In this document: in pieces, positions 40,427 to 50,029 of the stretch | Numbering within the stretch: position 1 is the stretch's first letter | How the letters are laid out: every line of letters starts with the position of its first letter | NCBI GenBank assembly: GCA_002255925.1 | Contig: NKIH01000001.1 | Location: 1,054,001 to 1,118,000, forward strand | From: Burkholderiales bacterium PBB6 | Lineage (GTDB): Bacteria > Pseudomonadota > Gammaproteobacteria > Burkholderiales > Burkholderiaceae_C | Reading direction: 5' to 3' | DNA length: 64,000 bases | The notes under the pieces: generated by a model | What the model was told of the DNA's origin: nothing | The model's input: the letters and a program-made list of their open reading frames with translations, nothing else | Database searches by the model: none | Translations under genes and position numbers: made by a program

Positions 40427-41989
40427 ATGCGTTACCTGCTGCGTCTGCTGCGCATCGTCGTCACCCTGCTGCGTTACGGGGTCGACGAGCTGGTGCTGTC
40501 CGGTTTCAAGCACCGCTGGATCATGGCCCTGGCCTGGGTGGTGTCGCGCGGGCGCAGCTATGACGAGCCGCGCGGCGTGCGGCTGCGGCTGGCGCTGGAA
40601 GCGCTCGGCCCGATCTTCATCAAGTTCGGCCAGGTGTTGTCCACCCGGCGCGATCTGATTCCGCCGGACATCGCGACCGAGCTGGCGCGGCTGCAGGACC
40701 GCGTCCCGCCGTTCCCGGCCGAGCAGTCGCAGCGCATGATCGAGCAGGCGCTGGGCAAGCCGGTGGCTGAGCTGTTTGGCAGCTTCGATGCGCAGCCGGT
40801 GGCCAGCGCGTCCATCGCCCAGGTGCATTTCGCCACGCTGAAGGACGGCCGCGAGGTGGCCATCAAGGTGCTGCGCCCGGGCATGTTGCGCGTCATCGAC
40901 GAAGACATCGCGCTGCTGCACACGCTGGCACGCTGGGTGGAGCGCCTGTCGGCTGACGGCAAGCGGCTGCGCCCGCGCGAGGTGGTCGCCGAATTCGACA
41001 TGTACCTGCATGACGAACTCGACCTGGTGCGCGAAGCCGCCAACGCCGCGCAGCTGCGCCGCAACATGGCCGATCTGCCGCTGATCATCGTGCCCGAGAT
41101 GCACTGGGACCTGTGCACCTCCAACGTCATCGTGATGGAGCGCATGAAGGGCGTGCCCATCAGCCAGGTGCAGCGCCTGCGCGACGCCGGCATCGACATC
41201 AAGAAGCTGGCGCGTGACGGCGTCACCATCTTCTTCACCCAGGTGTTCCGCGACGGGTTCTTCCACGCCGACATGCACCCGGGCAACATCCAGGTCAGCC
41301 TGGCGCCCGAGACCTTCGGCCGCTACATCGCGCTGGATTTCGGCATCATCGGCACGCTCACCGAGGTCGACAAGGAATACCTGGCGCAGAACTTCATCGC
41401 GTTTTTCCGGCGCGATTACAAGCGCGTGGCCGAGCTGCATGTGGAGTCTGGCTGGGTGCCGGCCGATACCCGCATCGAGCAGCTGGAGCAGGCCATCCGC
41501 GCCACCTGCGAGCCGCACTTTGATCGGCCGCTGAAAGACATCTCGCTCGGCCAGGTGCTGCTGCGCCTGTTCCAGACCTCGCGACGCTTCAACGTGGAAG
41601 TGCAGCCGCAGCTGGTGCTGCTGCAGAAGACGCTGCTGAACGTCGAGGGCCTGGGCCGCGAGCTCGACCCCGATCTCGATCTGTGGTCCACCGCCAAGCC
41701 CTTCCTGGAGCGCTGGATGAACGAGCAGGTGGGCTGGCGCGCGCTGCTGCGCCGCGTGAAGGACGAGGCGCCGCTGTACGCCAAGCTGCTGCCTGAGCTG
41801 CCGCGCCTGTTGCACCGCCAGTTGCAGTCGCAGCAGCCCGATCAGCGCCCGCTGCTGGCGGCGCTGGTGCGTGAGCAACGCCGCACCAACCGCCTGCTGG
41901 CGGGCCTGCTCTGGGGGGCCACCGGCTTCCTCGCGGGCGTGGTGGTGGCACGCTGGCTGCTTCGCTACTTCAGCCACGGCACTTTTTAG
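40427..41989 (+). CDS. ubiB: Ubiquinone biosynthesis ATPase/kinase-like protein UbiB
   Basis: Atypical kinase-fold ATPase needed for ubiquinone synthesis, anchored in the inner membrane. The 520-residue protein shows the KxGQ motif ([18 protein letters not shown]), the alanine-rich nucleotide loop ([18 protein letters not shown]), the catalytic loop [11 protein letters not shown] and DFG (ALDFGIIG). The C-terminus has hydrophobic helices ([20 protein letters not shown]) as the membrane anchor. The ATG at 40427 matches the family start [10 protein letters not shown]. Confidence 0.95.
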   Translation: MRYLLRLLRIVVTLLRYGVDELVLSGFKHRWIMALAWVVSRGRSYDEPRGVRLRLALEALGPIFIKFGQVLSTRRDLIPPDIATELARLQDRVPPFPAEQSQRMIEQALGKPVAELFGSFDAQPVASASIAQVHFATLKDGREVAIKVLRPGMLRVIDEDIALLHTLARWVERLSADGKRLRPREVVAEFDMYLHDELDLVREAANAAQLRRNMADLPLIIVPEMHWDLCTSNVIVMERMKGVPISQVQRLRDAGIDIKKLARDGVTIFFTQVFRDGFFHADMHPGNIQVSLAPETFGRYIALDFGIIGTLTEVDKEYLAQNFIAFFRRDYKRVAELHVESGWVPADTRIEQLEQAIRATCEPHFDRPLKDISLGQVLLRLFQTSRRFNVEVQPQLVLLQKTLLNVEGLGRELDPDLDLWSTAKPFLERWMNEQVGWRALLRRVKDEAPLYAKLLPELPRLLHRQLQSQQPDQRPLLAALVREQRRTNRLLAGLLWGATGFLAGVVVARWLLRYFSHGTF

Positions 41990-42002
41990 AGGTTTCCGCC
42001 CC

Positions 42003-42031
42003 TTGGTGGGGCTGACCGGCGCCGTGATAAT
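42003..42031 (+). promoter_or_regulatory. Promoter of the sodium:solute symporter gene
   Basis: TTGGTG (42003-42008), 17 bases, then GATAAT (42026-42031) preceded by GT, placing a likely start of transcription about 57 bases before the ATG. Fit is fair at -10 and weak at -35. Confidence 0.45.
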
Positions 42032-42094
42032 GCGCGCCTTCGAGGCAGTTCACCCCCCGGTGTGCACTGCCGGGCGCCTTCTGTTGAACTTGCC

Positions 42095-43573
42095 ATGAAC
42101 AACACCCTGATCGTTTTTGTCGTGCTGTACCTGCTGGGCACCCTGGGCCTGGGCGTCTGGGCCGGCACCCGCATCAAGAACACGAGTGACTTCGCCATCG
42201 CCGGCCGCAGCCTGCCGCTGGCCATGGTGATCACCACCACCTTCGCCACCTGGTTCGGTGCCGAGACCGTGATGGGCATCCCGGCCAAGTTCGTGCAGAG
42301 CGGTCTGGGCGCGATCGTGGAAGACCCGTTTGGCGCCGGCACCTGCCTGATCCTGGTTGGCCTGTTTTTCGCCACCAAGCTGTACCGCCAGAACCTGCTG
42401 ACCATCGGCGACTTCTACCGCCAGCGTTACGGCAAGGGCGTCGAGGTGTTCTGCTCCTCGGCCATCATCCTGAGCTACCTCGGCTGGGTGGCCGCGCAGA
42501 TCACCGCACTCGGCCTGGTGTTCTCGGTGCTGACCAACGGCGCGATGAGCGAAACCGCCGGCATGATCGTCGGCACCCTGGCGGTGCTGGTGTATGTGGT
42601 GGTGGGTGGTTTCCTGGCCGTGGCCTGGACCGACTTCATCCAGATGATCGTGCTGGTCATCGGCCTGAGCGTGATCGCCGTGTTCTCGGCGGACCTGGCC
42701 GGCGGCACCGACAAGGTCATTGCCCTGACGCATGCCAAAGACCTCTGGCGCTTCCTGCCCGAGCCCACCTTCACCGAGATGGCCATGTTCATCGGCGCGG
42801 CCGTGACGATGATGTTCGGCAGCATCCCGCAGCAGGACGTGTTCCAGCGCGTGATGTCGGCCAAGGATGAAAAGACGGCCCGCAACGGTGCGGTCATCGG
42901 CGGTGTCAGCTACATCCTGTTCGCCTTCGTGCCGATGTTCATCGTGGCCGCGGCCGTGGTGGTGATGGGCCAGGAGGCCCTGGACATCGCCAAGGACGAC
43001 TACCAGCGCCTGCTGCCCACCTTCGTGCTGACGAAGATGCCGCTGATCATGCAGATCCTGTTCTTCGGCGCGTTGCTGTCGGCCATCAAGAGCACCTCGT
43101 CGGCCACGCTGCTGGCGCCGTCCACCAGCTTCGTCGAGAACATCCTGAAGAACCTGCGGGGCGACATGAAGGACCGCGAACAGCTGCTGGCCATGCGGGT
43201 GACGATCGTCATCTTCGCGGCCCTTGTGCTCGCCTACGCCATCGCCATGAAGGGCACGCCGATCTACGACCTGGTGTCATCGGCCTACCAGGTGACGCTG
43301 GTCGGCGCGTTCGTGCCGCTGGCCGTGGGCCTGTACTGGAAGCGCGCCACCACCCAAGGTGCGGTGCTGTCGCTGGGTGCCGGCATTGGTGTCTGGCTGC
43401 TGTTCTTCCCGCAGGTCACGTCGCTGGCCGAGGTGTTCCCGGGCCAGCTGGCCGGCCTGCTGGCTGCGCTGGTGGGCATGGTGTTGGGCTCGCTGGCGCC
43501 TCAATGGCTGACCAACCGGCACGAACACAAGCAGCATGTGGCAGGTTTGCCCGACGAGGCGGCCGGCGCGTGA
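42095..43573 (+). CDS. Sodium:solute symporter family protein
   Basis: A 492-residue SSS-family (SLC5-like) sodium symporter with about thirteen membrane helices. The start MNNTLIVFVVLYLLGTLGLG is the first helix; FATWFGAETVMGIPAKFVQSG is the sodium- and substrate-binding part of TM2, and GGFLAVAWTDFIQMIVLVIG is the family signature in the middle. The relatives include proline, pantothenate and unknown solute carriers; the substrate is not evident. It ends with a short cytoplasmic tail (NRHEHKQHVAGLPDEAAGA). It has its own promoter and lies between ubiB and the fmdB-like gene. Confidence 0.9.
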   Translation: MNNTLIVFVVLYLLGTLGLGVWAGTRIKNTSDFAIAGRSLPLAMVITTTFATWFGAETVMGIPAKFVQSGLGAIVEDPFGAGTCLILVGLFFATKLYRQNLLTIGDFYRQRYGKGVEVFCSSAIILSYLGWVAAQITALGLVFSVLTNGAMSETAGMIVGTLAVLVYVVVGGFLAVAWTDFIQMIVLVIGLSVIAVFSADLAGGTDKVIALTHAKDLWRFLPEPTFTEMAMFIGAAVTMMFGSIPQQDVFQRVMSAKDEKTARNGAVIGGVSYILFAFVPMFIVAAAVVVMGQEALDIAKDDYQRLLPTFVLTKMPLIMQILFFGALLSAIKSTSSATLLAPSTSFVENILKNLRGDMKDREQLLAMRVTIVIFAALVLAYAIAMKGTPIYDLVSSAYQVTLVGAFVPLAVGLYWKRATTQGAVLSLGAGIGVWLLFFPQVTSLAEVFPGQLAGLLAALVGMVLGSLAPQWLTNRHEHKQHVAGLPDEAAGA

Positions 43574-43605
43574 TCACCGCGGACACCCGGAAGAGGCGCC
43601 CGCCC

Positions 43606-43611
43606 TATAAT
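43606..43611 (+). promoter_or_regulatory. -10 element of the FmdB-like gene
   Basis: Perfect TATAAT 26 bases before the start codon; no good -35 hexamer is seen. GAGG at 43629-43632 is the ribosome-binding site. Confidence 0.55.
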
Positions 43612-43637
43612 TCGACGTTTTTCCCCCGAGGTTCCCC

Positions 43638-43991
43638 ATGCCTATCTACGCCTATCGCTGCGCCGCCTGCGGCCATGCGCGTGATGTGCTGCGAAAGATG
43701 TCTGATGCCCCGCTGACCACCTGCCCGGTCTGCGGCGCGGAGCAGTTCCAGAAACAGGTCACCGCCGCCGGCTTCCAGCTCAAGGGCTCGGGCTGGTACG
43801 TGACCGACTTCCGTGGTGGCAGCGGTGGTGCTGCAGCGCCTGCGGCAGCCGCAGCCGGCGCGACGGCATCCACTGCCGCCAGCGCAGCACCGGCCCCTGC
43901 GCCGGCCAGCGACAGCGCTCCCTCGGCCTCGGCCAGTTCAGGTGGCGACAGTGCCGCCGGCGGTTGCGGCGGTTCTTGTGCCTGCCACTGA
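43638..43991 (+). CDS. FmdB-family zinc ribbon protein
   Basis: A 117-residue protein. Residues 1-45 form a zinc ribbon of the FmdB/CxxC regulatory family: MPIYAYRCAACGHARDVLRK and TTCPVCGAEQF, with two CxxC pairs. Residues about 55-117 are an Ala/Ser/Pro-rich low-complexity tail ending GGCGGSCACH, which adds a further cysteine cluster. Its function is unknown; the ribbon resembles a nucleic-acid or protein interaction module. It is 28 bases upstream of the DUF502 gene and probably cotranscribed. Confidence 0.88.
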   Translation: MPIYAYRCAACGHARDVLRKMSDAPLTTCPVCGAEQFQKQVTAAGFQLKGSGWYVTDFRGGSGGAAAPAAAAAGATASTAASAAPAPAPASDSAPSASASSGGDSAAGGCGGSCACH

Positions 43992-44019
43992 CGCCTCTCG
44001 TTTTGACCTCGGACGCACC

Positions 44020-44679
44020 GTGAAAAAATATCTGATCGCTGGTTTGCTGTCCTGGTTGCCGCTGGCCATCACGGTCTGGGTGCTGCTGTCGGTGCTGGGT
44101 CTGCTCGACAGCTTGTTCGCGGCTGTCCTGTCGGCCACGCAGGCCATCCTGCCGCACAGCGCCTATGACGGCCTGGAGCGCCTGCGCCATGTGCCGGGCC
44201 TGAGCGTGCTGGTGGTGGTGCTGGCGATGCTGGCCACGGGCGTGTTCGTGACCAATATCTTCGGTCAGTGGTTCCTGCGCCAGTGGGACGCGCTGATGAA
44301 CCGCATCCCCATCGTCAAGTCGATCTACAGCTCGGTGAAGCAGGTGTCGGACACGCTGTTCTCCAGCAGTGGCAACGCCTTCCGCGAAGCCGTGCTGGTG
44401 CAGTACCCGCATGCCGGCTCCTGGACGATCGCTTTCGTCACGGGCAAGCCCAGTGGCGAGGTCGCGGCGCACCTGCAGGGTGAGCATGTCAGCCTGTATG
44501 TGCCGACCACGCCGAATCCGACGTCCGGCTTTTTCCTGATGATGCCGCGCGACGCGGTGCGCCCGCTGGGCATGAGCGTCGACGAGGCCTTGAAGTACAT
44601 CATTTCGATGGGCGTGGTGGCGCCCCCGGCGGGTGCCATCACCCGGCCGGAGGAGGCCGACCCCAATCGGGCGGGCTGA
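44020..44679 (+). CDS. DUF502 membrane protein
   Basis: A 219-residue inner-membrane protein of the DUF502 family, with a GTG start (MKKYLIAGLLSWLPLAITVW). Two hydrophobic segments (about residues 5-35 and 65-90) are followed by the family core WDALMNRIPIVKSIYSSVKQ and FFLMMPRDAVRPLGMSVDEA. The role is unknown; family members occur in bacteria and plants. It lies between the FmdB-like gene and aspS, an arrangement common in Betaproteobacteria as I recall. The GTG at 44020 is preferred because homology begins there. Confidence 0.9.
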   Translation: MKKYLIAGLLSWLPLAITVWVLLSVLGLLDSLFAAVLSATQAILPHSAYDGLERLRHVPGLSVLVVVLAMLATGVFVTNIFGQWFLRQWDALMNRIPIVKSIYSSVKQVSDTLFSSSGNAFREAVLVQYPHAGSWTIAFVTGKPSGEVAAHLQGEHVSLYVPTTPNPTSGFFLMMPRDAVRPLGMSVDEALKYIISMGVVAPPAGAITRPEEADPNRAG

Positions 44680-44802
44680 ACACCGCGCTGCCCGGCGTTC
44701 AGTCCTGAGGGCTTGGCCCCACCCCTGTCAGCCCCTGAAGATCATGGCGCTCCGGCACGACCGGCGCGCATCCCCCTTGTACCGAAGCACCGGAGTGCAT
44801 CC

Positions 44803-46593
44803 ATGAGAACGACTTATTGCGGCCAGGTCAGCGAAACGCTGATGGGCCAGACCGTGACCCTGATGGGCTGGGCCCATCGTCGCCGTGACCACGGCGGTGT
44901 GATCTTCATCGACCTGCGTGACCGCGAAGGCCTGGTCCAGATCGTCTGCGACCCCGACCGCGCCGACATGTTCAAGGTCGCCGAAGGCGTGCGCAACGAG
45001 TTCTGCCTGAAGGTGGTGGGCCTGGTGCGCGCCCGTCCGGCCGGCACTGAAAACAGCAACCTCGTGTCCGGCAAGATCGAAGTGCTGTGCCATGAGCTGG
45101 AAGTGCTGAATCCGTCGGTGACGCCGCCGTTCCAGCTTGACGACGACAACCTGAGCGAGACCGTGCGCCTGACGCACCGCGTGCTCGACCTGCGTCGTCC
45201 GGCCATGCAGAAGAACCTGATGCTGCGCTACCGCGTGGCCATGGAAGTCCGCAAGTTCCTCGACGCCAACGGCTTCGTCGACATCGAAACCCCGATGCTG
45301 ACCAAGTCGACGCCGGAAGGTGCCCGCGACTACCTGGTGCCTTCGCGCGTGCATGACGGCCAGTTCTTCGCACTGCCGCAAAGCCCGCAGCTGTTCAAGC
45401 AGCTGCTGATGGTGGCCGGCTTCGACCGCTACTACCAGATCACCAAGTGCTTCCGCGACGAAGACCTGCGCGCTGACCGCCAGCCGGAATTCACCCAGAT
45501 CGACATCGAGACCTCCTTCCTGACCGAAGAAGAGATCCGCGCGATGTTCGAGGGCATGATCCGCACGGTGTTCCGCAACGCCATGGGCGTGGAGCTGCCG
45601 GTGTACCCGCAGATGACCTACGCTGACGCGATGTTCAAGTACGGCTCGGACAAGCCGGACCTGCGCGTCAAGCTCGAGTTCACCGAGCTGACCGAAGTCA
45701 TGAAGGACGTCGACTTCAAGGTCTTCTCCACCCCCGCCACCACCAAGGGTGGCCGCGTGGTGGCCCTGCGCGTGCCAGGTGGTGCCGACATGTCGCGTGG
45801 CGAGATCGACGGCTACACCGAGTTCGTCAAGATCTACGGCGCCAAGGGTCTGGCCTGGGTCAAGGTCAACGACGTGGCCAAGGGCCGCGAAGGCCTGCAG
45901 TCGCCGATCGTCAAGAACCTGCACGACGCCGCGATCGAGCAGATCCTGGCCCGTACCGGCGCCTGCAACGGCGACCTGCTGTTCTTCGGTGCCGACAAGG
46001 CCAAGGTCGTCAACGACGCCATCGGCGCGCTGCGCGTGAAGATCGGTCACAGCGAATTTGGCCGCTCCAAGGGCCTGTTCGAGGACAAGTGGGCCCCGCT
46101 GTGGGTGGTCGACTTCCCGATGTTCGAGCAGGACGAGGACGAAGGCCGCTGGAACGCCGTGCACCATCCGTTCACTGCGCCGAAGGACGGCCATGAAGAC
46201 CTGATGGACACCGATCCGGGTGCCTGCATCGCCAAGGCCTACGACATGGTGCTGAACGGCTGGGAACTGGGTGGCGGCTCCATCCGTATCCACCGCGCTG
46301 AAATCCAGAGCAAGGTGTTCTCGGCGTTGAACATCAACAAGGAAGACGCCCAGGTGAAGTTCGGCTTCCTGCTGGACGCGCTGCAGTACGGCGCCCCGCC
46401 GCACGGTGGCCTGGCCTTCGGCCTGGACCGCCTGATCACCCTGATGACCAAGGCCGATTCCATCCGCGACGTGATCGCCTTCCCGAAGACGCAACGTGCC
46501 CAGTGCCTGCTGACCGGCGCACCGAGCAACGTCGACGAGAAGCAGCTGCGCGAGCTGCACATCCGCCTGCGCAACACGCAACCGGCCGCTTGA
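44803..46593 (+). CDS. aspS: Aspartate--tRNA ligase
   Basis: Charges tRNA-Asp (and tRNA-Asn where no AsnRS exists). The 596-residue bacterial-type class II enzyme has an N-terminal OB-fold anticodon-binding domain ([20 protein letters not shown]), motif 2 with [20 protein letters not shown], the bacterial GAD insertion (about residues 300-410), and motif 3 [20 protein letters not shown] is present upstream of the ATG at 44803; the in-frame frame extends 30 codons further without homology. A terminator follows. Confidence 0.97.
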   Translation: MRTTYCGQVSETLMGQTVTLMGWAHRRRDHGGVIFIDLRDREGLVQIVCDPDRADMFKVAEGVRNEFCLKVVGLVRARPAGTENSNLVSGKIEVLCHELEVLNPSVTPPFQLDDDNLSETVRLTHRVLDLRRPAMQKNLMLRYRVAMEVRKFLDANGFVDIETPMLTKSTPEGARDYLVPSRVHDGQFFALPQSPQLFKQLLMVAGFDRYYQITKCFRDEDLRADRQPEFTQIDIETSFLTEEEIRAMFEGMIRTVFRNAMGVELPVYPQMTYADAMFKYGSDKPDLRVKLEFTELTEVMKDVDFKVFSTPATTKGGRVVALRVPGGADMSRGEIDGYTEFVKIYGAKGLAWVKVNDVAKGREGLQSPIVKNLHDAAIEQILARTGACNGDLLFFGADKAKVVNDAIGALRVKIGHSEFGRSKGLFEDKWAPLWVVDFPMFEQDEDEGRWNAVHHPFTAPKDGHEDLMDTDPGACIAKAYDMVLNGWELGGGSIRIHRAEIQSKVFSALNINKEDAQVKFGFLLDALQYGAPPHGGLAFGLDRLITLMTKADSIRDVIAFPKTQRAQCLLTGAPSNVDEKQLRELHIRLRNTQPAA

Positions 46594-46613
46594 TGCGACC
46601 GCTGTGATGCAGG

Positions 46614-46640
46614 AAAGGCCCTTCGGGGCCTTTTTTTTCG
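46614..46640 (+). terminator. Rho-independent terminator after aspS
   Basis: AAGGCCC (46615-46621) with a short TTCG-type loop and GGGCCTT, followed by a run of eight T residues. It closes the fmdB-like/DUF502/aspS transcript. Confidence 0.92.
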
Positions 46641-46667
46641 CCTGCGCCCCAGGCTCGGCCAGCGCGA

Positions 46668-46673
46668 TAGCAT
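46668..46673 (+). promoter_or_regulatory. -10-like hexamer immediately before nudB
   Basis: TAGCAT ends 6 bases before the nudB ATG, with no Shine-Dalgarno between. It follows the aspS terminator, so a new promoter is expected here; a leaderless transcript is possible. Confidence 0.42.
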
Positions 46674-46679
46674 CACAGC

Positions 46680-47183
46680 ATGAGCGAACCCGTGCAGGCC
46701 AAGCCCCTGAAGATTCCTGAATCGGTGCTGGTGGTGATCTACACCCCGGCGCTGGATGTGCTGCTGATCGAGCGCGCCGACGTGCCCGGCTTCTGGCAAA
46801 GCGTGACGGGCTCGAAGGATGCCGTGGACGAAGCCTCGCGCCTGGCGGCCATGCGTGAGGTGGCCGAAGAAACCGGCATCCAGGTGGGCACGCCCGAGGT
46901 GCCGGACGCCGCCTTGCAAGACTGGCAGTTGGCCAACGTCTACGAGATCTACCCGCGCTGGCGGCACCGTTACCCACCGGGCGTGACGCACAACACCGAG
47001 CAGGTGTTTGGCCTGTGCGTGCCGGCAGGCACCCCGGTGACGCTGGCCCCGCGTGAGCACACCGCGGCCGTGTGGCTGCCCTGGCGCGAAGCGGCTGACC
47101 GCTGCTTCTCGCCGTCGAACGCCGAGGCCATCCTGCAACTGCCGCGGTACGCCACCGCCGTTGCACCCGGCGCATCGGCATGA
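46680..47183 (+). CDS. nudB: Dihydroneopterin triphosphate diphosphatase (Nudix)
   Basis: Removes pyrophosphate from dihydroneopterin triphosphate in folate synthesis. The 167-residue protein opens PLKIPESVLVVIYTPALDVLL as NudB does, and the Nudix box is GSKDAVDEASRLAAMREVAEETGI (G-x5-E-x7-REVAEETG) at about residues 44-68. VTLAPREHTAAVWLPWREA matches the C-terminal part. Its stop overlaps the next gene (ATGA), so the two are coupled. The name rests on family resemblance and synteny with aspS. Confidence 0.9.
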   Translation: MSEPVQAKPLKIPESVLVVIYTPALDVLLIERADVPGFWQSVTGSKDAVDEASRLAAMREVAEETGIQVGTPEVPDAALQDWQLANVYEIYPRWRHRYPPGVTHNTEQVFGLCVPAGTPVTLAPREHTAAVWLPWREAADRCFSPSNAEAILQLPRYATAVAPGASA

Positions 47184-48007
47184 CGATCCAGCGGCCGCAT
47201 CTGCGGGCGGGCACCGCGCCCACCACGCAGTTCAGCACCCGGTTCAGCAGCCACACCTTCCGGGTGGGCACCTACAACATCCACAAGGGTGTGCGCGGGC
47301 TGGGGCCGGCCAAGCGGCTGGAGATCCACAACCTTGGCCTCGGCATCGAGGCGCTCGATGCTGACGTGGTCTGCCTGCAGGAAGTGCGGTTGTTCCATGC
47401 GCTGGAAGCGCGACAGTTCGCGCGCAGCCCGTTGGGTTGGCCGGCTCAGGGCCAGGCGGAATTCCTCGCGCCAGAAGGTTATGCCTCGGCCTATCGCACC
47501 AACGCCATCACCCGGCATGGCGAGCATGGCAATGCGCTGCTGTCACGCTGGCCGATGGGCGAGATCGGGCACCACGATGTGTCGGACCACCGTTTCGAGC
47601 AGCGCGGTTTGCTGCATGTGCCGGTCATCTGGCAGGGCATGACGGTGCATGTGGTGGTGGCGCATTTCGGCCTGATCCACGCCAGCCGGGTGCGCCAGGT
47701 GCAGCGCCTCGCAGAGATGCTGGAGCGCGAGGTGCCTGCTGATGCCCCGCTGCTGGTGGCCGGTGATTTCAACGACTGGGGCGAGAAGCTGGATGCACCG
47801 ATGCAGGGGCTGGGCTTGCAGCGCGCGTTGTCGCCGTCTGGCCGAACGGCTGACCGCGTGACGTTTCCGTCTCGGGTGCCGGTGTTTGCACTCGACCGGG
47901 TCTACGTGCGCGGCTGGCGCTGCGTCAGCACCCTGGTGCCGCGCGGCGCGGCCTGGGCGCGCATGTCCGATCACCTGCCATTGGTGGTGGAGCTGGAGCC
48001 CGCATGA
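47180..48007 (+). CDS. Endonuclease/exonuclease/phosphatase family protein
   Basis: A 275-residue EEP-fold hydrolase. Active-site elements in order: FRVGTYNIHKGVRGLG (Asn), VVCLQEVRLF (metal-binding Glu), VVAHFGLIHASRVRQV (His), LLVAGDFNDWGEKL (D-x-N), and MSDHLPLVVEL (catalytic D-H) at the C-terminus. This clade usually sits beside clsB and may act on phospholipid headgroups or nucleic acid; that is not settled. Both ends overlap neighbours by four bases (ATGA with nudB and with clsB), indicating tight coupling. Confidence 0.9.
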   Translation: MTIQRPHLRAGTAPTTQFSTRFSSHTFRVGTYNIHKGVRGLGPAKRLEIHNLGLGIEALDADVVCLQEVRLFHALEARQFARSPLGWPAQGQAEFLAPEGYASAYRTNAITRHGEHGNALLSRWPMGEIGHHDVSDHRFEQRGLLHVPVIWQGMTVHVVVAHFGLIHASRVRQVQRLAEMLEREVPADAPLLVAGDFNDWGEKLDAPMQGLGLQRALSPSGRTADRVTFPSRVPVFALDRVYVRGWRCVSTLVPRGAAWARMSDHLPLVVELEPA

Positions 48008-49305
48008 GCGAGCAGCGGCCCGCCCTGCCGCAAGAAGACGAGGCCCGGCCGCATCCGGCGGCCTGGTACCTGCACCCACGGCCGGTCTGGCTGGGTGGCA
48101 ATGACGTGACCTTGCTGCAGGGGGGCGACCAGTTGTTCCCCGCGCTGCGGCGGGCCATGGCTGCTGCGCGGCATGAGATCTGGCTGGCCACCTATATCTT
48201 CGAGACCGATGACGCCGCTCGCGGCATCGTGGACAGCCTGATCGCGGCGTCTCTGCGCGGCGTGCGCGTGCGGCTGGTGGTGGATGGCTTCGGTTCGCAC
48301 CGCAGCTTGAGCCAGTTGCAGGCGTGGCTGTCGCCGCATCCGGTGGGGCTGGTGGTGTTTCGGCCGCTCACCCGCTGGTGGAACTGGCTGCAGCCGGGGC
48401 AGTTGCGGCGCCTGCACCAGAAGCTGTGCGTGGTGGATGGCGACGTCGCGTTTGTCGGCGGCATCAACCTGATCGACGACCGCCACGACCTGCACCATGG
48501 CTGGACCGAACAGCCACGGTTTGACTTCGCCCTGCAGGTGCGTGGCCCGGTGGTCGCGCCGATCGAGCAGACGGTGCGTGCCATCTGGACCCGCGCCGCC
48601 TTCGGCCGTGACTGGCGCCAGGAGGTGCTGGCGCTGGCCCGCAGCACCGAGCCACTGCACCGTGCAAAGCGCCTGCTCAAGCAACTGCGTATCCAGCCTG
48701 CCCGTGCGGTGCCCGTTGGCGACGTTGAGCCCGTGGAGGCCGCATTTCTGGTGCGCGACAACCTGCGGCAGCGCCGCTCGATCGAGCGCAGCCTGATCGA
48801 GGCGATTCGCTCAGCCCGCCAGTCGGTGGACCTGGTGACGCCGTACTTCTACCCCGGCCGGGCGTTCCGGCGTGCGCTGGGGCAGGCGGCGCAGCGTGGC
48901 GTGAAGGTGCGTCTGCTGCTGCAAGGCAAGCTGGACTACCGCCTTGCGGGCCTGGCCGCCGAGGTGCTGTATGACGAGCTGCTGGGCCGCGGCGTGGAGG
49001 TGTTCGAGTACATGCCCGCCTTCCTGCACGCCAAGATGGTGGTGGTGGATCGGCGCTGGGCGACGCTGGGCAGCTCGAACGTGGATCCGCTCTCGCTGCT
49101 GCTGAACCTGGAAGCCAACCTGGCCGTGCGTGATGCCGAACTGGCCGGGGCGATGGGGGCGGCGTTTGAGCAAGCGGTCGCTGCGTCACGGCAGGTCACC
49201 AAGCCGTCACTGGCGCGGGGCCCGTGGGCTTTCCTGCGCCGCGCCTTCGTGGCGTGGCTGGCGCATTCCTACCTGCGCCTGGCGGGGCTGAACGGGCGGT
49301 ACTGA
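48004..49305 (+). CDS. clsB: Cardiolipin synthase B (phospholipase D family)
   Basis: Makes cardiolipin from two phosphatidylglycerols. The 433-residue protein has two HKD motifs: HQKLCVVDGDVAFVGGINL near residue 139 and HAKMVVVDRRWATLGSSN near residue 342. The N-terminus has no long hydrophobic helix, as in ClsB rather than ClsA. The start overlaps the EEP gene (ATGA). The enzyme acts at the inner membrane. Confidence 0.92.
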   Translation: MSEQRPALPQEDEARPHPAAWYLHPRPVWLGGNDVTLLQGGDQLFPALRRAMAAARHEIWLATYIFETDDAARGIVDSLIAASLRGVRVRLVVDGFGSHRSLSQLQAWLSPHPVGLVVFRPLTRWWNWLQPGQLRRLHQKLCVVDGDVAFVGGINLIDDRHDLHHGWTEQPRFDFALQVRGPVVAPIEQTVRAIWTRAAFGRDWRQEVLALARSTEPLHRAKRLLKQLRIQPARAVPVGDVEPVEAAFLVRDNLRQRRSIERSLIEAIRSARQSVDLVTPYFYPGRAFRRALGQAAQRGVKVRLLLQGKLDYRLAGLAAEVLYDELLGRGVEVFEYMPAFLHAKMVVVDRRWATLGSSNVDPLSLLLNLEANLAVRDAELAGAMGAAFEQAVAASRQVTKPSLARGPWAFLRRAFVAWLAHSYLRLAGLNGRY

Positions 49306-49331
49306 GCCGCTGCTCGCCCCGGGGCGGCGCC

Positions 49332-49742
49332 TTACTGCGGCGCGGGCCCGTATTGGTTCGGGCCGGGTGTGCCGGCGCGGCAGCCGTTGGCCACCAGCGT
49401 CCAGATCCAGCCGATCACCGGAATCAGGGTGATGAGCACCCACCAGCCTGATTTGTCCTGGTCATGCCAACGCTTGGCCGATACCGCCACCGCCGGCCAC
49501 ACCAGCAGCAGGTTGACGATGCCATCGGCCTTCTCGCCGTGGTAGCCGGCAATGTTCACCAGCGCGGTCAGCACCAGTCCCACCAGCAGCAGGCCCAGCA
49601 CGCCCACGCGCCAGAACAGCCCGCGCCCGATGCGGCCCTGCAGGCTGAACAACAGCTTCAGCGGCGGCATGGACTCACGCAGGGGGTCGTGGGGCTCAGC
49701 GTGGCCGGCCGGGGCCAGTGGGTCGGGTCTCATCTCGGACAT
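49332..49742 (-). CDS. DUF805 membrane protein
   Basis: A 136-residue inner-membrane protein of the DUF805 family, often linked to prophage or membrane-stress proteins but of unknown role. The soluble N-terminal 25 residues are followed by FSLQGRIGRGLFWRVGVLGL and three hydrophobic helices, with the family motif AVSAKRWHDQDKSGWWVLIT near residue 85-104, and the C-terminus NGCRAGTPGPNQYGPAPQ. The ATG at 49740-49742 gives the family start; the open frame extends 35 codons upstream. TACTTT lies 5 bases before this ATG. Confidence 0.86.
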   Translation of the reverse strand: MSEMRPDPLAPAGHAEPHDPLRESMPPLKLLFSLQGRIGRGLFWRVGVLGLLLVGLVLTALVNIAGYHGEKADGIVNLLLVWPAVAVSAKRWHDQDKSGWWVLITLIPVIGWIWTLVANGCRAGTPGPNQYGPAPQ

Positions 49743-49883
49743 GGGTGAAAGTATTCCATGCGACACGCCGGCCGTGGGGGAGGGCCCGGCGGGTTGGGTG
49801 GGGCAATTCCCCCAGTGGTGGTGATGTTGCCCCAGTGACGGTCTCACTGCGGGAGGTCGTCAACCATTGGGGCCTGAAAAGTT

Positions 49884-49927
49884 CATTGAAATCAATGGCT
49901 TGCAAATAAATGTGCCATTTGCACATT
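49884..49927. promoter_or_regulatory. Two palindromes directly upstream of the sigma-54 promoter
   Basis: CATTGA-AA-TCAATG (49884-49897) and AATGTGC-CATTT-GCACATT (49909-49927). Both arms are perfect. The second ends 2 bases before the -24 element's CTGG. They could be binding sites for an enhancer-binding activator, a repressor or IHF. Confidence 0.6.
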
Positions 49928-49928
49928 G

Positions 49929-49944
49929 CTGGCACGCGCGTTGC
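49929..49944 (+). promoter_or_regulatory. Sigma-54 (-24/-12) promoter
   Basis: CTGGCACG-CGCG-TTGC: an exact match to the conserved YTGGCACG-N4-TTGC core, with GG at 49931-49932 and GC at 49943-49944, spaced 10 bases as required. Transcription should begin about 49956, giving a leader of about 100 bases before the secreted protein. Confidence 0.82.
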
Positions 49945-49955
49945 GTTCTTGTGGT

Positions 49956-50029
49956 GTGTCAGCGACGGTGCCGCGTGGCTGACACCTCCCACCGCCAGCC
50001 CCGTGTACCGCAAGTACCGGGGTTGGCGG
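49956..50029 (+). promoter_or_regulatory. Two hairpins in the predicted leader
   Basis: GTGTCAGC (49956-49963) pairs with GCTGACAC (49978-49985), loop 14 bases; CCGCCAGCCCCGTGTAC (49992-50008) pairs with GTACCGGGGTTGGCGG (50014-50029), with a CGCAA loop, one bulge and one G-U pair. The ribosome-binding site CAGGAGAA follows at 50048-50055. Confidence 0.7.

Noticed and set aside
44728-47271. An 847-codon minus-strand frame opposite aspS and nudB
   Set aside because: It crosses a clear plus-strand terminator and two real genes; no domain is visible.
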